NCBI GenBank assembly: GCA_035548775.1
Contig: DASZSI010000216.1
Location: 1 to 7,045, forward strand
DNA length: 7,045 bases
Direction: 5' to 3'
Origin: UBA7672 sp035548775
GTDB taxonomy: Bacteria; Pseudomonadota; Alphaproteobacteria; Caulobacterales; Hyphomonadaceae
Below are positions 4,863 through 7,045 of this stretch, piece by piece. The translations under genes and the position numbers were made by a program. The notes under the pieces are model-generated. The model was not told the DNA's origin. It searched no databases and saw only the letters and a list, made by a program, of their open reading frames with translations. Numbering within the stretch: the stretch's first letter is position 1; the number at the start of each line of letters is the position of its first letter.

Positions 4863-6116
4863 ATGAAGCGTTTCCGGAGCAATTCCCTCGGAAAAAGCTG
4901 GACCAGGCGGGCCACGCTGGTCTCAGTGGGGGCCGCGGTCTCTTCGCCGGCGTTCGCCCAACGGCCGTCCGGCATGGCGTTGTGGCCGGTCTCAGGTCCG
5001 CCCGTGCTACGCGGCGCCGTGATCGCCCAGCGCCGGCGGCGAGAGTCGGTCGACGGGCCTGATGCCGGCGGCGGCGAGGCCGTTCTGCCCAAATACACAA
5101 CCGATGATTTCCGGAAGCTGGCGAACGCCGGCGCCAATCTCGTCGTGATGTCCTATCCGGAAGTCTGGACGGTCGCGAAACCCTGGAAGCGGGACGAGCC
5201 CGTGGCGGCGATCCTGTCGCGCCAGATCGCCCAGGCGACTAATGCAGGTCTTTATGTCGTCGTGGCGTTGCGCTCCGGCCCGGGCCGGTCGGACTTCGTC
5301 TTCCAGCGCGATGCCGCGGATACCTGGTTTCCCAAGGAGATGATCGTCGATTCGCTGTGGCGTGATGCTGACGCCCAGGCGGCGTGGGCGGCCATGTGCG
5401 TCGACGCAGCAAGGCTGGTCGCCGGCGCGCGGGGCGTCGCCGGTCTCAACATCATGGTCGAACCGGACGCCAACATGTCCGGCCTCGACCGGCAGGGTCG
5501 CAAGCTCGATGCCTGGACTGCCGACGAGTACGCCAGGCAGGTAGGCGCCGTGTCGGACTGGAAACGCTTCGCAGGGGACTGCGCGCGCGGCGTGCGCGCC
5601 GCGGCGCCGGACCTGCCGGTGCTGATCTCGCCGCCGGCCTTCGCAAGGCCCGACTTTCTTTCCGTGATGGGCGCGCCTCCGGTCTCCGGCACGGTGTGGT
5701 GCATCCATGACTACGAACCGCGCGGCTTTACCCACCAGGACAAGCGCGCACGCGGGAAGGCATTGTTTGTCGATCGCGACCGGAAGGATTTCGCCGCCAG
5801 GCTGGATGCCGCAAAGCACGCCGGCGCGCCGGTTTTTCTGGGCGAATTTGGCGCGGCGCGCTGGGGAGAGGGGGCGCCTGACTATTATTCGGCGCTGATC
5901 GCCGAATGTGAAACGCGCGGCGTTGGATGGGCGGCTTTCCGTTGGCCGACATCCGATCGCGAATACGAAAGACTGGACGACACCTTCAACGTGTCCTGGG
6001 GCGCGGGGATCGAGGACACGGAGGGCGCAGCCCTGCCGGCGCTCAAGGCCGGCTGGATCAAGAACCGCGCTCGGCCAGCCAGGGACGGGTTGCGCGGTCG
6101 CGCACCCACGCCCTAA
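4863..6116 (+). CDS. Exported GH5-like glycoside hydrolase (cellulase-family fold)
   Basis: Predicted secreted or periplasmic retaining glycosidase of 417 residues with a clan GH-A (TIM-barrel) layout. A Tat-like signal is suggested by T14-R15-R16-A-T-L-V, a hydrophobic stretch and an AFA|Q cleavage site after residue 32. The barrel has DDFRKLANAGANLVVMSYPE (81-100), strand GLYVVVALR (129-137), GLNIMVEPDAN (194-204) with E200 as candidate acid/base, VWCIHDYEP (278-286) matching the H-x-Y element of strand 6, and FLGEFGAARWGEG (325-337) with E328 as candidate nucleophile, followed by GVGWAAFRWP. The residue before E200 is Val, where GH5 enzymes nearly always have Asn (NEP). GGAG at 4852-4855, seven bases before the ATG, supports the start. 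The substrate is unknown, but the divergent flippase suggests an extracellular polysaccharide. A short Arg/Pro-rich tail ends the protein, and its stop interlocks with the EamA gene. Confidence 0.85.
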   Translation: MKRFRSNSLGKSWTRRATLVSVGAAVSSPAFAQRPSGMALWPVSGPPVLRGAVIAQRRRRESVDGPDAGGGEAVLPKYTTDDFRKLANAGANLVVMSYPEVWTVAKPWKRDEPVAAILSRQIAQATNAGLYVVVALRSGPGRSDFVFQRDAADTWFPKEMIVDSLWRDADAQAAWAAMCVDAARLVAGARGVAGLNIMVEPDANMSGLDRQGRKLDAWTADEYARQVGAVSDWKRFAGDCARGVRAAAPDLPVLISPPAFARPDFLSVMGAPPVSGTVWCIHDYEPRGFTHQDKRARGKALFVDRDRKDFAARLDAAKHAGAPVFLGEFGAARWGEGAPDYYSALIAECETRGVGWAAFRWPTSDREYERLDDTFNVSWGAGIEDTEGAALPALKAGWIKNRARPARDGLRGRAPTP

Positions 6117-6985
6117 CCGAATTGCAGAACGCAAAGCCCTGCGGCCAGGACGATGGCGGCGACGGTCCTTCGCGCGCCGAAGCCCTCCTTGAGGAAGAAC
6201 CAGCCCATGGCCGCGGCAAACACCACCGCCGTCTCGCGCAGGGCGGAGATATAGGCGACATGCGCGATCGAGAATCCATAGAGCGCCATGGTGAACGAGA
6301 TCACGGTCATCACGCCTGCGGCGACGCCGGGTTTCCAGGTCTTGCGCGCGGCGGCAATAAAGGCTTTCGGGCCGCGTGTGATCAGGTTGATCGAGGTGAT
6401 GCCGATCCAGTCCAGCACGAACAGCCAGACGATGAAGCTCCACTGCGTCGGGCCCGAGCGCACGCCTTGCGCGTCGATCACGTTATAGATTGCAACACCT
6501 GCTCCGGTCGCCATCGCCCACAGGATCGCTGAATTGCGCACGCGTCGCGATCCGCCGAAGTTCTTTTCAGGAAGAGCGAAGACGACGGTGGCGAGGCTCG
6601 CCAGCGCCAGCCCGGCAATCGAAATCGGCGACAGGTGCTCGCCGATGACGATGGAGGCCGACAGGGCGGTCAGCAGCGGCGCCGATCCCCGCATCACGGG
6701 AAACACCATCGACAGGTCGCCGCGAGAGAGCGCCTGCACCAGGGCGGTCTGATAGAGCCAGTGCGCCGGCAGAGAAAGGCCGAGGATCATCCAGGTCTGC
6801 GAAGTGGGCAGGGGCGTGATGAAGATCGCGGGGAACATGATGATCGAAGCGGTTATGGTCATCACTGCCCGGCCGCCGAGGATGTCTTTCGCCGCTTTGA
6901 CGAAGGTGTTGGACGCCGCCAGCGTCACCGCCGATCCCATGCCGAGCAGGAAGGCGAGCAGGCCGGTGTCCATCACCTGCCGCAT
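6113..6985 (-). CDS. EamA-domain (DMT superfamily) membrane transporter
   Basis: Predicted inner-membrane transporter of 290 residues with about ten helices arranged as two EamA repeats (roughly residues 8-140 and 153-288), the standard size and layout of drug/metabolite transporter family proteins. Repeat 1 ends with the typical FPVMRGSAPLLTALSASIVIGE segment and a further helix to VFALPEKN. Repeat 2 ends with ISALRETAVVFAAAMGWFFLKE and a final helix to LCVLQFG. Such proteins export or import amino acids, nucleosides or other small metabolites; the substrate cannot be told from sequence. Two starts are possible: ATG 6985 (used here) or ATG 6973, giving 286 residues. The second shares its A with the stop of a small upstream ORF, and neither has a well-spaced ribosome site. 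The stop interlocks with that of the glycoside hydrolase, with which no functional link is evident. Confidence 0.9.
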   Translation of the reverse strand: MRQVMDTGLLAFLLGMGSAVTLAASNTFVKAAKDILGGRAVMTITASIIMFPAIFITPLPTSQTWMILGLSLPAHWLYQTALVQALSRGDLSMVFPVMRGSAPLLTALSASIVIGEHLSPISIAGLALASLATVVFALPEKNFGGSRRVRNSAILWAMATGAGVAIYNVIDAQGVRSGPTQWSFIVWLFVLDWIGITSINLITRGPKAFIAAARKTWKPGVAAGVMTVISFTMALYGFSIAHVAYISALRETAVVFAAAMGWFFLKEGFGARRTVAAIVLAAGLCVLQFG

Positions 6986-7029
6986 CCGGCTGGATGGCGT
7001 CTCTCGATTGCCCCGCCGTCCCCCGCCAT
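6973..7029 (-). CDS. Possible 18-codon leader ORF upstream of the EamA gene
   Basis: On the minus strand GGAGAG precedes an ATG at 7029 by eight bases. The frame encodes 18 residues, MAGDGGAIERRHPAGCGR, and stops with a TGA at 6975-6973. That TGA shares its last A with an in-frame ATG of the transporter (TGATG), the same junction style as ccmC/ccmD. It could translationally couple or attenuate the transporter gene. A random ORF of this length is common, and the peptide has no recognisable feature, so support is weak. Confidence 0.2.
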   Translation of the reverse strand: MAGDGGAIERRHPAGCGR

Positions 7030-7045
7030 TTCGCTAACTCTCCAG

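Noticed and set aside
6087..6107. Stem-loop GGG-T-TGCGC / GCGCA-CCC just before the glycoside hydrolase stop, considered as a bidirectional terminator
   Set aside because: It has a bulge, lies within coding sequence and is followed by no T-run on either strand.
5007..6443. 478-codon open frame on the minus strand across the glycoside hydrolase and the end of the EamA gene
   Set aside because: It is antisense to genes with clear family motifs and lacks any recognisable domain. Long open antisense frames are expected when third positions are G/C-rich.
1..7045. Search for CRISPR arrays, tRNA/rRNA genes, insertion sequences, attachment sites and long repeats
   Set aside because: No repeated spacer-like units, cloverleaf arms, transposase motifs or terminal inverted repeats were seen by reading; the window appears to be ordinary dense chromosome.

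Overview
The window looks like a stretch of chromosome from an alphaproteobacterium. It is GC-rich, almost fully coding and strongly biased to G/C in third codon positions. It carries the tail of a ccmC-ccmD-ccmG cytochrome c maturation operon and a YciB/septation protein A gene of alphaproteobacterial character. The order or genus cannot be named from the sequence alone. No tRNA, rRNA, insertion sequence, phage gene, CRISPR array or long repeat was found, and no gap between genes exceeds about 100 bases.

Layout. Positions 2-1385 (+) hold ccmC (N-terminus cut by the window edge), ccmD and ccmG/dsbE, joined by stop/start overlaps. Positions 1382-2005 (-) encode a MarR-family regulator with an unusual Lys/Arg-rich C-terminal tail. 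Positions 2097-2666 (+) encode a Nudix hydrolase, divergent from the regulator. Positions 2663-3337 (-) encode YciB, and 3369-4811 (-) encode a Wzx-like polysaccharide flippase just upstream of it on the same strand. Positions 4863-6116 (+) encode an exported GH5-like glycoside hydrolase, divergent from the flippase across a 51-base gap that holds a perfect 13-bp palindrome. Positions 6113-6985 (-) encode an EamA/DMT-family transporter, possibly preceded by a tiny coupled leader ORF.

How the genes work together. CcmC, CcmD and CcmG act together: CcmC and CcmD handle periplasmic heme delivery to CcmE, and CcmG reduces apocytochrome c thiols. The flippase and the exported glycoside hydrolase plausibly form a small envelope or exopolysaccharide pair, but no glycosyltransferase or polymerase is in view, so this is inference. 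The MarR regulator may act on its own divergent promoter region. The EamA transporter and the Nudix enzyme have no clear functional link to their neighbours.

The most striking structural regularity is that all three convergent gene pairs end with the same 4-base interlocked stop codons (CTAG, TTAG, CTAA), leaving no intergenic terminator space. I see no convincing undescribed multi-gene system. The points that merit checking are the variant WWD motif of CcmC, the basic-tailed MarR protein, the non-canonical Val-Glu-Pro acid/base motif of the glycoside hydrolase, and its palindrome-containing divergent promoter region.
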